From NCBI GenBank assembly GCA_014773175.1, contig VXCM01000040.1:186001-250000 (forward strand): 64,000 bases of DNA, read 5' to 3'. The notes under the pieces are model-generated. The model saw only the letters and a program-made list of their open reading frames with translations. It searched no databases and was not told the origin of the DNA. The stretch is from Lucifuga dentata (lineage: Eukaryota > Chordata > Actinopteri > Ophidiiformes > Bythitidae). The position numbers and the translations under genes are program-made. This document shows, piece after piece, positions 27,505 to 40,104 of the stretch. How positions within the stretch are numbered: the stretch's first letter is position 1; every line of letters begins with the position of its first letter.

Positions 27505-27745
27505 CAAGTGAGCTAAGGTGGTTCGAGCGTCGAATCAGAATTCCTCCTGGACGCCTCCCTGGGGAGGTATTCTGGGCACATCCAACTTGTAGGAAACCAT
27601 GCGGCGAGCCTGGGAACACCTTATAATTCCCAGGAAGAGACAGAGGACGTGGCTAGGGAGAGAGACATGTGGGCTACTTAGCTTAGCATGCTACATCCAG
27701 GACCTGGTTAAGAGGTGGAAATGCATTGATGGATGGATTGAGAAT
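27505..27745 (+). mobile_element. 3' end of a non-LTR retrotransposon (LINE)
   Basis: The translated stretch SELRWFERRIRIPPGRLPGE, then the nucleotide pattern CCTGGGAACACC, GAGAGAGACATGTGGGCTAC and the tail ATTGATGGATGGATTG, match the widespread fish LINE whose ORF2 ends in an arginine- and proline-rich segment and whose 3' end carries ATGGATGGA repeats. It is 5'-truncated, with stops and deletions. Family name not certain. Confidence 0.75.
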
Positions 27746-29291
27746 AAAAGAGAATAGAATAGAATTCTGACAGATGATGAGCCTCTATTCTACAGTATAA
27801 AGTATGTATTGCTCCCACAAATAAGCACTGGCAATGCATATGTACACACACACACACACACACACATAAACACACAAGTGGAAGAAGGCATCATCTCAGT
27901 GGCCTGCAGAGATCGATTCGTGCCGGAGGAAAGTCAGCCAGTCCCGCGGCTAATCACAGAGATGGATTTCCCAACTGACAGCCGTCATAACCTGTGAGAC
28001 TCTACTGGATCACTTCCTGTCAACGCTGACACACACACACACACACACACACACACATTTCTATCGNCTGGATCACTTCCTGTCAACGCTGACACACACA
28101 CACACACACACACACACACATTTCTATCGCTGTGCTAGAGAGAACATCTCCTCCTCAGCATGTTTGCTTAATCTTAAATACAGAAATACTTTAACAGGTC
28201 TTTGAGTCATTTAATGTTTTTTTTTTTTTTTTTTTTACAAGGTTTAAAAATCTGATGCGTCAGCATTTGGCAAAATAATCGTTGAGTCACTGGTATTGAT
28301 CAACAACCCTATTAAACCCACTGCAGATATATTATGGTCATTTTGTGCTGTGGGATCGTAAAAAGTGTATTTATTAGCTTTAGCTTACCGGGTTTCTCTC
28401 TTCGCTGTCACTCTCATTCATCTTTTCTCTCCTTCTTTCTTTGTTACTGTCACTTCCTGTCTCTCCATCTCCTGTCTCGCTTTTCCCCTCTCTTAATTCT
28501 TCGCCCTTCACTTTGTCACCGGAGCCGGTCTCTGGGAAAAGGAAGCAAAACGGGGAGCAAAGTCTGGCCTGGGGGCTGAAGCTAGTTAAAAAGCGCTCAT
28601 TAAAAAAGCATTGGGAGCTCCAGACTCCCAGCTGGAGTTCCAGCCTGTAGCCGCGCCGCTTAACCTCATCCTGTTCTGGTTAGAAAAGCTGAAATATTCA
28701 TTCAGCCGAGCTCTGCTTATCTGCAAATATTGTGTCAGATCCAAAAAAATCTCGAGTATTCATGCAGCTGGAGGGGATGCATATCATTTATTCTCCCATA
28801 CCTCCCACTCCCAGAAGCAGTCGCCATGGTAACGCTGGCATTGGGATGCATTTTGACATCATAACCCGGCAATCACTCATGCATATTATGAAAAGCACTC
28901 ACACATAAATAAGCATACACACATAAAGTAGATAAACATCATGCTCAAATATTCCTCTCTACCTTTCTTGGTTGTCACACACACACTCATTCACACAGAT
29001 GATACACACTCTTTCTGATTTCCTAGTCTTTCCTCAGAGCAGCTCCAGCACAATCAAATGCATAGTTTAAGGTTAATACCACTTCACAACTAGTACTGAT
29101 GTGTTTGCCAGAGGTTAAAAGTTCAGAGAATTGCATTCTGTTTTGTTGCGTGTGTGTATATATGGCACATATGTGTATATCCGACACACTCGCAGACAGA
29201 TAAAAATCATGGAGTGTATTTCTGTCAGAAGCAAAGGTTTAGTCAAAGCCAAACCGCTCAAACTGCTTCCTTGTTCTGTACATCACTGCCT

Positions 29292-29328
<37 letters not shown>

Positions 29329-32300
29329 ACATAGAAACAGAAAATTGACTCATAGACACACACTCTCTCTCTCTCCTCACCTCTGTAACGCTGCAGCTTA
29401 GTGGGTCTGACAGGAGGAATCATTTATTTACCGGGGGCATACTGAGCAGCATGGCCTCTGACTGAACCTCATGCTGGGTAGAGATAGGAACTCCGCCTCT
29501 GAGGGCCCGAGGCAGCTGTGGGCAGCCGGTCTACAGGTTATCACGCCGTCCACACAACACGCCAGCTGAAGTGCCTGCTGTGATTTCCACATGTGTGTGA
29601 GTGTGTCCACATTAATATTTATCTGTCTCCCCCTGATTAACAGAGGCCAGCGCTTTAATTAGTGCTATTTATCGTAATGATTCTGATTAGAGAGATTTAC
29701 AGGTTGTTCCAAATAAAAAAAAGCGGCGTCCTTTCTCTAAACTCCCACCTAGAAGCATTTTGATGCACACTTGTACAAATATCCAAACACACACACGAGC
29801 ATTAAACTTACCTGTGTTTGCATTTATTGTCCTTAGACAGCAACCCACGCACGCAAAGCCATTTCAGTTTAGCAGACAGTGCACTGGACACCTGCATTTT
29901 AGCTGTGCGTGTGTGTGTGCGTGTGCGTGTGTGTGAGAGAGAGAGAGAGTGTGTGTGTGTGTGTGCATGTGGTTCCTCTGTGCCCCTCAGTGGGAGGAAT
30001 GCTACTTACTGGAAGGAGTGCTGAAGCTGCATGTCCTCAACCTGTGCTGCCATCAGCAATGGCAGGAAAGTGTGTGTGTATATGTGTGCATGTGTGTGCG
30101 TGTGTATAGGTGTGTGTGTGTGGTAAATAGAGGATAGTAGACAAGATAATTACCACAGGACTCTTCGTGTGGCGCCCGCTCAGCTCTCAGGTTCAACAGA
30201 GCAGCTAACAGGAGCTCTGTTCAGCCCACAGCAAAGACACTGATCACGCACATGTGTGCGTGTGTGTGTAAGTGCATGTCGGTGCACTGCTTTTACGTGG
30301 AAAGGCAGTGTGAAGGACCCCTGCATGTGCACAAGTGCGAGATAAAACACCTGCGAGTGTGTCTTGTCTGGCCTCATCTCTGGCAGTGCATCGTGTGCGT
30401 CCTCCCTCAGCATCAGCGGCGCCTGCAGCTGTGTGTGTGTGCGTGTGTGTTATCTCGACAGGTGCAGTTGTCTGCACCCTGCTATATAATGGCTTGTGTT
30501 CAGCCTGTTCCTCGCCGTTCCCGCCCCTGTCTGGCAGCGCTGAGATGGTGTTGCTGATAACTCCTCACCTCTCGATAGCGGCTGGAGCGTCACAAGCGTG
30601 GAGCAGATTTGAGGAATCACGCCGCTGGGCAGCCGCGCGACACGCGTTTGTTTGGACGAGTTCTTATCCCGTCTCCAGCACTTCCCTCCAGATGTTTTCT
30701 TAGGTAAACCAGCTGATGTGACTAATGTCTATTTGTCCATTTGTGTGCGCGAGTGTATCCAGGAGTTCAGAAGTTAATTAGCTGCCTCGTGTGTGAGGTT
30801 GAGTTTGGAGTGTTTCCACCATAAATTGCTGTGTTGAAATGGGTGTGTGTGCGTGTGTGGTGCTAATTGATGGCCGCAGTGTAACAGTCCCTCTGGTGAA
30901 CATATGGCCTTTTAATGTCCCACCGCTGCACCATTATCCATCATCTGGTGTGAGCAGGATTGCCAGGGGTGATTCATAGGATAAACACACCTCGCTATCT
31001 CTATGCAGCCATATAGCCGCGACTGTATGTGGTTTCTGTGTGTTTGACATGTCAGACTGTGAGAGTCAATAGATGAGGTGAGAACGGTAGAAGTGAAAGG
31101 CTTCTGTCAGCAGGATTTAATGATGTGTCTGCTGCTGAAAAAAGCCTCGGCTCCATTACTTTTTCGTTCCATATGCTCCCTCATTTCTCCAAGATGGAAC
31201 GCTGTTTAATCGCTGTTGGTTGTTTGAGAGCTTTTCTGTCTGAACATGCTAATTGTTCATCCAAAACTCTCCATCACATTGCCGTCTAAAGCTTGTTTTA
31301 TGCTTTGCCGATGCATTACCGATGCATTTTTATCATGCTGACGAATCATCCATCCATTCTTTGTGCAGGTTGAGCCTAGCATGTTGTTCTCAGGCCGCCA
31401 AAAAACTCCAACAAGCCTAAATTACAGCTGACAGAATTCTAAGCAAAATTCTGTCGCTCGCTGTTCCGTTCAGGTCTGATTCTGAATTGGATCTGGCAGA
31501 ACGCTTTGCTGCTTATATTACACATTATCAGCACATAACAAGCTGATTCATGGAATAAACCACCACATCGATTCCAGAGGGAAAGAGTCAAACGCTATTG
31601 ATTTTCTGAGTATAAACAGACACAGCTCCATGTATTTAATTATTAATCCCTTGGTTTACCTCTTGGTGCAGTAAAATCTTTGTGTTATGTATTTTACAGC
31701 TTAATGTGTACTGTGCACTTTAAATAAATGTGCTTACTTACTTACTGCTGCTGAAGTGCCCTTAGGCAAGACAGTAAATCCCTACCAGCTCAATTTTACA
31801 AAATAACACTCACCTCAGTTTCATCTTTCATTATCTCTGCAGCAGACAGGATGACATACTTAAAAGTGTTATAATTTTTCCAGCCAAGGGCTGAAATTGC
31901 CCATTTGTGCTGAGAATATAACATCACTTTTGTCCCATCCATCATAAGATGAAGTACCACTTTTTAAATTGGTGGTTCCCTCATTTCGAAGCGCAACACT
32001 TCAAATGATAAACGCTCATCAAACGCAATTCATATCATTAAGTGTCTTGATGATTGGGGCATTTTCATCCGAAAAGAAATTGCTGGCATATGGACAGAGG
32101 AGCACGGTGGGAGAAAGGTCATCGCTCAGAATATAATGGCCGTTGTGATTTTGAATATTTCCAACTCATGCCTGAGTCTCGCTGTGTTTTACATCCACAA
32201 GCTTTTAATGTTAAATATGTTTGTGCACAATTTCATTATGAGAGAGGGAGCAGAGGAGTCAAAAGGAGGAACAGTCAGCTGAGGAGAGTTGATGAAGAGG

Positions 32301-33836
32301 TCGGTCGCTACGTTGTATATCTACAACTTCTGCTGCAGGCTGCTATCGATCGCCCCGTTTCTTTGTTTTCCATCCTTCAGGCTTTGAAACTCTGGAGACC
32401 AGTAGAGACGCGGGATTTAAAGGTTATTTGACATGACTGAATTTGTCCGGACTGCAAGATTTACTCCACGCGTCCATTGTATCACTGTAAATTGCGTAAA
32501 TCATTTACAAGGATGGAAACTGCAAATGGAATCTTAAAAAGTGAAACGCAGCCTCCTGAACAGCAGGGAGTGAGCATTTTGTACAGAGTAAATCGGACTC
32601 AGAAAGGTTTGATCTGTTTTCTGGCATCACAGATCAGCAGGAAGGGTAAACATGAGTGATGAGCGTGCTGAGTGCGGTCCACTGATGTTACTTTACATGA
32701 TTCATGGCTTCTGAAATTCAACTTCAAATAGCTGCCGCTTGCCATTTAGAGCTGCCGACTTGCAAATTTGCTCATGCAGTTGTAAACTTCCCTCCTACTA
32801 TGCCATTTCTGGATGATTCGTGTTGTTGATAAAAGCCTGTCGGGCAGATGGGAAATGCTTTATTGCGTGTGCAAAATGACCAAATATCAACTGTAGCCAG
32901 AGGAGTTTCATATCTTGTCAGAGGAGCCAGGATGTCTGCTGGAAGCTCTGGTAATTTTCAAGTCACGGTGCTCTTGAGCAAGGCATTTAACGCTGAATTG
33001 CTCCACTGTGGATGATCTAACAGTAGACAAACAGCAAAGCAGCTCTCAGGTGTGAACGTTCATAACTATAAAGATGCAAGCTGGGCCGCTGCTGACGTTC
33101 CGAGTGTTTGCTCAGCAGAAACTTGCCCTAAATAAAGGAAAGGTTTAAAAAAGCACACAGTTTCATGCCCCGGGCGGGTGCGGTGGATACATTTCATCAA
33201 TACGAGAAAAGTTAGACTTCTGCAGCCATATCTATGGAGGTTATTAGCAACCTTTTCTGTCTGATCACTCCCAACTTGCTTCTGTCTGTGTGGCCGCATC
33301 CAGAAATATCCCCTTTGTTTCCATGTTATTCAAGCATTTATCCTCAAAAGTTGACACACAAAAATAGAACTTATCACATTTTTAACATATTCTCCGTTTA
33401 GTGTGTCTCAGTGCTGATGCAGCGCCCAGTTTGAATATTGTATGACAGCAATGTCACCCAGTCGGACAGTGAAACGTATTACCTGCATGAATCACGTTGT
33501 CATTTCCAATTTATGAGGGAGCTCAGCATTCAGAGCACAGGTCTGTGGTGCAGCAGACCGCTGAAACCGTTTGCCACACGAGTCTTCTCTGAACCCTTTA
33601 GCAAAGATCGATGTTGTTTCTTTTATAGAGGTTGGTGACATAACAAAACAAGCTGAATGCAGCTTAGAAAGGCTGTGCTTATCTGATTACTCAACAAAGC
33701 AACGTGGACAAAAAACACTGGGTTGGGATGAAGAAATGCAGCATTTGATGCACGTTCTGCAACAATCCAAAAAATTCTTCATCCTGCTTAATGTTTCCCT
33801 AAATTCACAAATAATTCTGAGCTACCCGAATGATAC
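27746..33836. other. non-coding, CA/GT-rich, no gene seen
   Basis: Several CA/GT microsatellites (27844, 28031, 29296, 29908-29971, 30066-30122). Cys/Val- or Thr/His-rich open frames come from these repeats. Confidence 0.6.
28005..28129. repeat. 62-bp direct duplication around N 28067, containing a (CA)n run
   Basis: Copies 28005-28066 and 28068-28129 each hold CTGGATCACTTCCTGTCAAC and a CA microsatellite. Confidence 0.88.
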
Positions 33837-34458
33837 TTAAAGGACCATACTAGCCATTTTGCATGTTTGAGCCTAATATTCAATTTTTATACACGTAACG
33901 ATACTGACAATCATTTCCCAAAGCATACTACTGAGTGAATTAAAAATGTTTTTCCTACCTTCCAGACCTCCATTGGTTTCAGTTCATTCTGCTATTAAAA
34001 TCAACTTGTTGATACTTGAAATGTTCTTGGTAATCTAGGTAATCTGTCATCACAAAGTTACATAATTTTAGTATTTAAGCACAGTAAAAAAGTGTGGAGT
34101 GAATGTATGCCTCCACCAGGGAATATAGTCCCAAAAGAAGACTTGCGTTTATNAAAAAGTGTGGAGTGAATGTATGCCTCCACCAGGGAATATAGTCCCA
34201 AAAGAAGACTTGCGTTTATCGAAAAATTTAAACAACTGTGACTTCATAAGGCTGTGTAACTATTAGCAGGCGAAACAGCGATTTTTAAGGTGGGTGTATC
34301 ACTTGAATATTTGATTTTGAAAGATTAAGAGATTTTGCAAAATAACGGAAGCTGAAATACAGTTTTATCCTTTGGGAAATGATTGTCAGTAATGTAACAT
34401 GTATGAAAATTGAATATATTAGGCTCAAACATGCAAAATGGGTGGTATGGTCCTTTAA
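33837..34458. mobile_element. TTAA MITE, full-length copy (with internal N duplication)
   Basis: Same family and structure as 22736-23320, with TTAA at both ends and long inverted repeats. A 66-bp segment is duplicated around N 34153; after collapsing it the length is about 556 bp. Confidence 0.85.
34087..34219. repeat. 66-bp direct duplication around N 34153 (inside a MITE)
   Basis: Identical copies 34087-34152 and 34154-34219. Confidence 0.9.
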
Positions 34459-37306
34459 CTTAAAGAAATGTGGGAGTGGGAGCATGTAGAATGAAACAGT
34501 GATGGACCTAATATGGAGCTTTGAGGTGTTCCAGAGGTGACAGTCCAAAATTTTGGGTTAAATCCAAAACAAAACCGTGGAAATCCTACCTGATACAAAC
34601 ATGCATAAATTCATTGTCAGAGAAAGAAAGAGAGAGAGAGAGAGCGAGCACCAGCTCTTGCAGCAACACGATGTGGCTCCAGTTAACGAGCTGCTTTCCT
34701 TTCAGCTCGTTCCTCACGTCACATTGTTCCTGCACTTCAGTTCCCACTCTGTCTCGCCTCAAAAAGCACATTTTCTCCAGCGATGATAATGACGCACCAT
34801 GTGATCAGAACTGACAGGGCGTCTGCTTGGATCCTCGCAGGTATAAGACATATTGACACACAGACTCGAGTGTAATTTGGACCCGGCCCGACTTGGATCT
34901 TGGCTTGTAGGAACCAACTAGACCCACGATAGATGTTAAACCTTTCATCGCTCATTACTCTGAAGTTAAAACAAATGGAGGGAATTTTTGCACTGTTAGG
35001 TGTGATTTGCTCCGCGCAGTTTTGGCTGAAGTCAGCGCTGAAGTGGGCACAGGCCATCAGGCTTCTGCACTGCAGCCAAATCTGCTGGCCACTATTGATA
35101 TCCCATTTCCCTGTCACTGCTAAGCTACTTTGCATTCAGAGGCTTTGCATAAGCTCAAACTGTCCGGCCATGGCCTGTAATGCCAGCGGCTTTACAGTCG
35201 GCCGTGCTTCTCTACGACAATCACCGAGGCCTTTATTGTCCCGGAAACAAAACATGCCACGCCGGGAGTCTTCCAGCCCTGACATTTTAATTGTGCCTTT
35301 GTCATATTAGGCGGGATGCTGACCAATCCAACCATTGCTGTTAAATTCCTTACAAATTAATTCCTCTTTTGAATCTTTAGAAATTGGCATAATGGGTTTT
35401 AGCCTTGGCGAAAGATTGGAGAAAAGAGGATCAAACAGCGAACAGACGATTGTCAGTTTGTTTTTCTATCTTGCTCAATTATGAACCTCCTGTTGAGCTT
35501 ATCTCATATTGACCAGCAGGAGCTCCAGATATGGTGTAGGAATGATGGACAAGCATGCTTACCAAATTAATGCACAATATGGCGGCCTGAAGGATTGAGT
35601 CTTCTGCTTCAGAATCAGCCAGCCCCTTCTTTGAAAGCTGTTATTTGCTGAGTAATAATAAGAAACTGAGGCTCTAATTTCCTCTAGTTTCCATTATCGA
35701 TTTCACGCATTTCATCAAATGTTACATACAGGCCACACCTTGCTTTCAAATACAATATAATCTCCTCACAGTGCTGCAGTGTAAACAATCTCTCCATACA
35801 GACTGCTTTGCTAGCTTTCCTTAGATCATGAGATGTGAGAGTGTTTTCCTCTGCCAGTCATTAAATCTGTTACATTGAATCGGGCGCGGGTGAATGTAAG
35901 ATGTCATCCTTGAGCTCGGAATATGATTTATTTACCTTTAGATGTGTCTGCCCTCTAAACTTGGCTCAGTTCTCGCAAACATTCACCTTAAATGCAAAGA
36001 TGCGAGTTAGATTGTGGAAATTTCAGTCCATTAATCTATTTTGCTGAAACACATCTGCGCTGCCTCCATCTCGCTCTCTCTCTGTCTCTCTCTCTCTCTG
36101 ACTCACACACACACACAGCCATCGCCTCCTTAAGCAAGGTCACTCGATGTTGCACTAATGACTGCAATCAATTATCTGCTGCAACATAAAACAGGCGGAA
36201 ACTCCCACGTCTCTGTAGCCTCACAGCTCTTTGCTCTGGCTGATCAGGGTCACTTGATTGTAAAGACAACAGAGCGAATGATTCACTGCTTTTCAAAGCG
36301 TGCCTGCGCCTCCCAGAAATATTCGTAAAAAATCCAACATTGATTTCTTTAATTTATGCTCAGGCGCTACTACAGGTAAAAAGCACTGACTCAACTTAGC
36401 AAAAGTGGAAGAGACAAATGATCAAAGTGAGTATTGTAAGGATGGCGTGGAGGTGATTGTAATGGCGAGGCGTAATGGAGCGCCGTGCAGAACGACTTAG
36501 TGTGAGGTAAACTGACTTCCCAGGGGGGCTGCGTTCAAAACAGTTTAACACTTAACGTTGGCGTACAGCAGATTGCATTCCCTGCCGCTATTCTCTTCCA
36601 CTCTCCCTCCCTCTCCCTCATCCTATGACTTTTCATGGTGCTGTCATGACAACCAGTTCAGATCATTATCACGAAGCACAATGAATGGGCGTTAATAATA
36701 ACTAATTACTGCACTTTTAATATGTTTCCTCCTGTTTTACACATTGAAGCCTATTTTTTTTTTTACAATGTGGCTATTCAGCTGTTCTTCAATGGCTTAC
36801 TTTACTGCCCTTTCATTAGCACTGTCGGTCCAAATTATGATCTGCATATCAAAGAGGGAATTTCCACCAAACATCAGTGTAATCCAAAGTGACATGACAG
36901 CACGAAACCGGACACCGATCTTGTGTTTGCTGCAAGAAGAAGCCAGGTCCCAGGGTTTAATGCAGTACATCATCACAGAAGGATACTGGTTATTCCGGGT
37001 CTGCAGTAATTTGCAAGATAATGAAACCAATAAACTCTCAGCAGCGGTGAAAAGGAGTGCTTCCTGCAGCTGATCGCAAACAGGAAGTGGGTATTGAAAG
37101 GGAACAAGGTCAAGGAAAGGGGAAGAATGTGATGATTGAGTGATTTTTCTAGAGGGAGAGAGAGGAGAAGTGGAAGCCATGGAGGAGGCTGTGGAGATTG
37201 AGCGGCTTCAGACAGACTGAATGTGATAGGAGCTGCCAATAAGTTAGCGGATATTGGAGTCCTGGTCGGCTCTGAGGACATACTGCACCACAGCAGTGAA
37301 AATGAC

Positions 37307-37337
<31 letters not shown>

Positions 37338-38529
37338 TAGCAAAGGTAGCTTGAGATTGTATGAAGAAAGAGCAAGGGAATATGGGGAATATGGGGGATC
37401 AAAGTTCTGCAGACAACAATACTAAAAAAGCAGAATAAAAAATGAAAGAGAGAGGTAGTGAGACATGTAAAGATGGATCAAACACCCACTGAAGTAGAGA
37501 GAGAGTGATTGAAAGGATGAGCGGGAGGAGGTGTGGAAAAGCAGCCATGATGAGATGGATGCTGCTGGACCGTGAGATTGATGACTCTGCTTGGGAAAGA
37601 GAAGGAGAGATGGAGTGGAAGAGATGGAACGGGGAGGAGGGAGGAATAAGAGAAAGTTCTGATGAAAACAATCATCTCACCTCTGCCAGACGTGTGAAAC
37701 CTGGAGCCTGATAAAAAGAGCGAGCCGGTTTTATCTCCGTCCCTCCATCATAAAACAGACACGGCGATAACGGGAAGCATCTTTGCACTTTGCAACATGT
37801 GAAGCATCTCTAATAGGATCTACACAACTTCTTGTCCGTCATCAATTACTTGTTGAAAAAGTGCATTTCCCGTCAGAATAAGAAAAGACACTGATACAAG
37901 TTTGTTGTCTCCATGCCAACAGCAGTATGATGCTGATGTATAGTAAGCGGGATGAGGCGAAAACCATCAGGAGTGAGAAGAGAGTGAGAAAAGAAACAAT
38001 GTAGAGAAAGTAAGTGGAGGTCTGTCTTTTCCCATGAGGATATTCCACTTTCACCCCATCTTAGTCCGACTTTCTCTGTGTGTCTCTTTCTGATTTGCAG
38101 GCCAAGGGAGGATAAGAGGGAGATAAACAGAGTTAGTAAACAGAAAGTGGTGGAAGCTGAGGCAGAGCAGACCCTATCAATACAGAGAGTGTTCTGGGAT
38201 ATTCACTTTCTTCAAACCACAGAGCTCTTATCACAGACAGTGATAAAATGATAGGCTAACTGACTGTGACACGCTGCTGCTGCTGCTGCCTTTGCTGCCG
38301 GACTGATGTTATGGGCTGTAATGAATACAAAAAAAAAAAAATCTTGTTATATATGTGCCACACATCTCTGTTATAAATGCCATTTCTGAAAACATTGAAT
38401 GTGAGGAAATGTTGGAAGTTATATCTGCAGTCAACTTGCTTATCTTACTTTTGGGATTTCATTATGTCTGTGATTAATGTTGCTCCTAACTGTTTCTCTC
38501 TTTTTTTTTTTTTTTTTTTTNTTTTTTAG
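34459..38529. other. non-coding, likely upstream intron of b3galt1
   Basis: Purine-rich AG repeats at 37300-37650 and a CTG run near 38276. It ends in a poly-T tract with N 38521 and the AG acceptor of the b3galt1 exon. Confidence 0.55.
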
Positions 38530-38797
38530 ATGCTGTCAAAGAATGCTGAAAGCGTCTCTGCAAGCCGCAATGGAACTCAGTAACGCCGCGGCCATGATAA
38601 GCAATCTCCACAGTGCTCGTTTTCAAGTGGGACACACCAACACTAGACTGTAGCGCAGTCCATTATCTAAAATTAATGTCAAGTGTGTTGTGGAGGCAGC
38701 CTCAAGCTGCACCGCCAGAACTAGGACAACACATGGAGGCATGGCCCCGACGTTCTCAATGCTGCTGCCACTGCTAATGCCAGCCAAGTGAACAGCG
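38530..38797 (+). promoter_or_regulatory. b3galt1: b3galt1 5' leader in the coding exon, with uORFs
   Basis: A long T tract (interrupted by one N at 38521) followed by TTTTAG ends at 38529 and looks like a strong 3' splice site, so the exon probably starts at 38530. The leader contains several upstream ATGs: uORF 38530-38583 (17 codons plus stop, beginning at the first base of the exon), 38570-38653 (27 codons plus stop), 38676-38777 (33 codons plus stop) and 38741-38791 (16 codons plus stop, ending 6 nt before the main ATG). This suggests translational damping; it is inferred from sequence only. Confidence 0.6.
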
Positions 38798-39781
38798 ATG
38801 CCTTCAAAGGTCTCCTGCTTGTACGTGCTGACGGTGGTTTGCTGGGCCAGCGCTCTGTGGTACCTGAGCGTGTCGCGCCCCTCCACCTCCTACGTGGGCC
38901 AGATCACCATCCCCATCCGCAAGACGCCTGCGCACAAAAACACCACCTTCAGTAACATCCGCACGCGCTCGCTCAACCCGCACGACTTCGGCTACCTCAT
39001 CAATGAGGACAGGAAGTGCGAGCCGGAGGCCCCCTTCCTCATCATCCTGATCAGCACCACTCACAAGGAGTTTGATGCCCGCCAGGCCATCAGAGAGACG
39101 TGGGGCGATGAAAGCACCTTTGCCGACGTCCGCGTGGTCACGCTGTTCTTGTTGGGCCGCAGCACAGACACGGTGCTCAACCAGATGGTGGAGCAGGAGA
39201 GCCAGATTTTCCACGATGTCGTAGTGGAGGACTTTATCGACTCCTACCACAACCTGACCCTCAAGACGCTGATGGGCATGCGTTGGGTGGCCACGTTTTG
39301 CTCCAAAGCCCAATACGTCCTCAAGACAGACAGCGACATCTTTGTCAACATGGAGAACCTCATCTACAACCTACTGAAGCCCACGACGAAACCCAGGAGG
39401 AGGTATTTCACTGGCTACGTCATCAATGGGGGGCCGATTAGAGACATGCGCAGCAAGTGGTACATGCCCAGGGATCTGTACCCAGAGAGCAAGTACCCTC
39501 CGTTCTGCTCTGGCACCGGGTACGTGTTCTCGGCGGACGTGGCTGAGCTCATTTACAAGACCTCCTTACACACCAGGCTGCTGCACTTAGAGGACGTGTA
39601 CGTTGGGGTGTGTCTCCGTAAGCTGGGCATTCACCCCTTCCAGAACAGCGGGTTCAACCACTGGAAGATGGCGTACAGCCTCTGCCGCTATCGGAGAGTG
39701 GTCACCGTCCACCAGATCTCCCCTGAGGAGATGCACCGCATCTGGAACGACATGACGAGCAAGAAGCACCTGAAATGCTAG
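38798..39781 (+). CDS. b3galt1: beta-1,3-galactosyltransferase 1, single coding exon
   Basis: A 327-aa open frame without introns matches vertebrate B3GALT1 (GT31 family) along its whole length; the mammalian protein is 326 aa as I recall. The enzyme transfers galactose from UDP-Gal in beta-1,3 linkage to GlcNAc ends (type 1 chains) in the Golgi. It is a type II membrane protein: a short cytosolic tail (MPSKV), a signal anchor at about residues 6-25, then a luminal domain. Visible family motifs are RQAIRETWG (95-103), the metal/UDP-binding DSD (178-180, in KTDSDIFVN), FCSGTGY (236-242) and EDVYVG (265-270). N-glycosylation sequons lie at N48 and N152. The start at 38798 is chosen because MPSKVSCLY aligns with the known N-terminus; it has G at -3. 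The exon is clearly more GC-rich than its flanks. An intronless CDS behind a spliced leader is usual for B3GALT genes. Confidence 0.97.
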   Translation: MPSKVSCLYVLTVVCWASALWYLSVSRPSTSYVGQITIPIRKTPAHKNTTFSNIRTRSLNPHDFGYLINEDRKCEPEAPFLIILISTTHKEFDARQAIRETWGDESTFADVRVVTLFLLGRSTDTVLNQMVEQESQIFHDVVVEDFIDSYHNLTLKTLMGMRWVATFCSKAQYVLKTDSDIFVNMENLIYNLLKPTTKPRRRYFTGYVINGGPIRDMRSKWYMPRDLYPESKYPPFCSGTGYVFSADVAELIYKTSLHTRLLHLEDVYVGVCLRKLGIHPFQNSGFNHWKMAYSLCRYRRVVTVHQISPEEMHRIWNDMTSKKHLKC

Positions 39782-40098
39782 CAGGACCATCAGCGCTACG
39801 AGGAGCCAGGGAGGAATAAGTTTCCTCTTTTCATTGGCACATCCTCCTTTGGTGTGTCGTATCATCCAGCACGCAATGCTGAACTGAAGGAACAGTATTG
39901 ACAAACTGTCCGGGGTTTTGTCCAAGCGGCGGTTGCTTCACCATCACTTTTTTGTGCAAGGCCAAAGCAAACTCCCCTGTATTATTCCCTGTATTCCTTC
40001 ACTAAAGTGTTTATAAGTGCGACTAAGCTGAGACTCAAAATTAGGCACAAAGCATCACGCTAAAGCGCTCGTTCACACACAACACAAACTGACCCGTG

Positions 40099-40104
40099 AA
40101 TAAA
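40099..40104 (+). terminator. b3galt1: candidate b3galt1 polyadenylation signal
   Basis: AATAAA lies 318 nt after the b3galt1 stop codon. A second AATAAA lies at 40621-40626. Either could end the transcript; no transcript data are available to choose. Confidence 0.4.

Noticed and set aside
34285..34548. Shared peptide (KDHTTHFACLSLIYSIFIH) at 34285 and 23123
   Set aside because: The similarity is only the MITE terminal repeat read in frame, not a protein family.
38804..39313. 169-aa open frame on the - strand opposite b3galt1
   Set aside because: It is the antisense shadow of a GC-rich coding exon; it is arginine/alanine/glycine/valine-rich with no domain.
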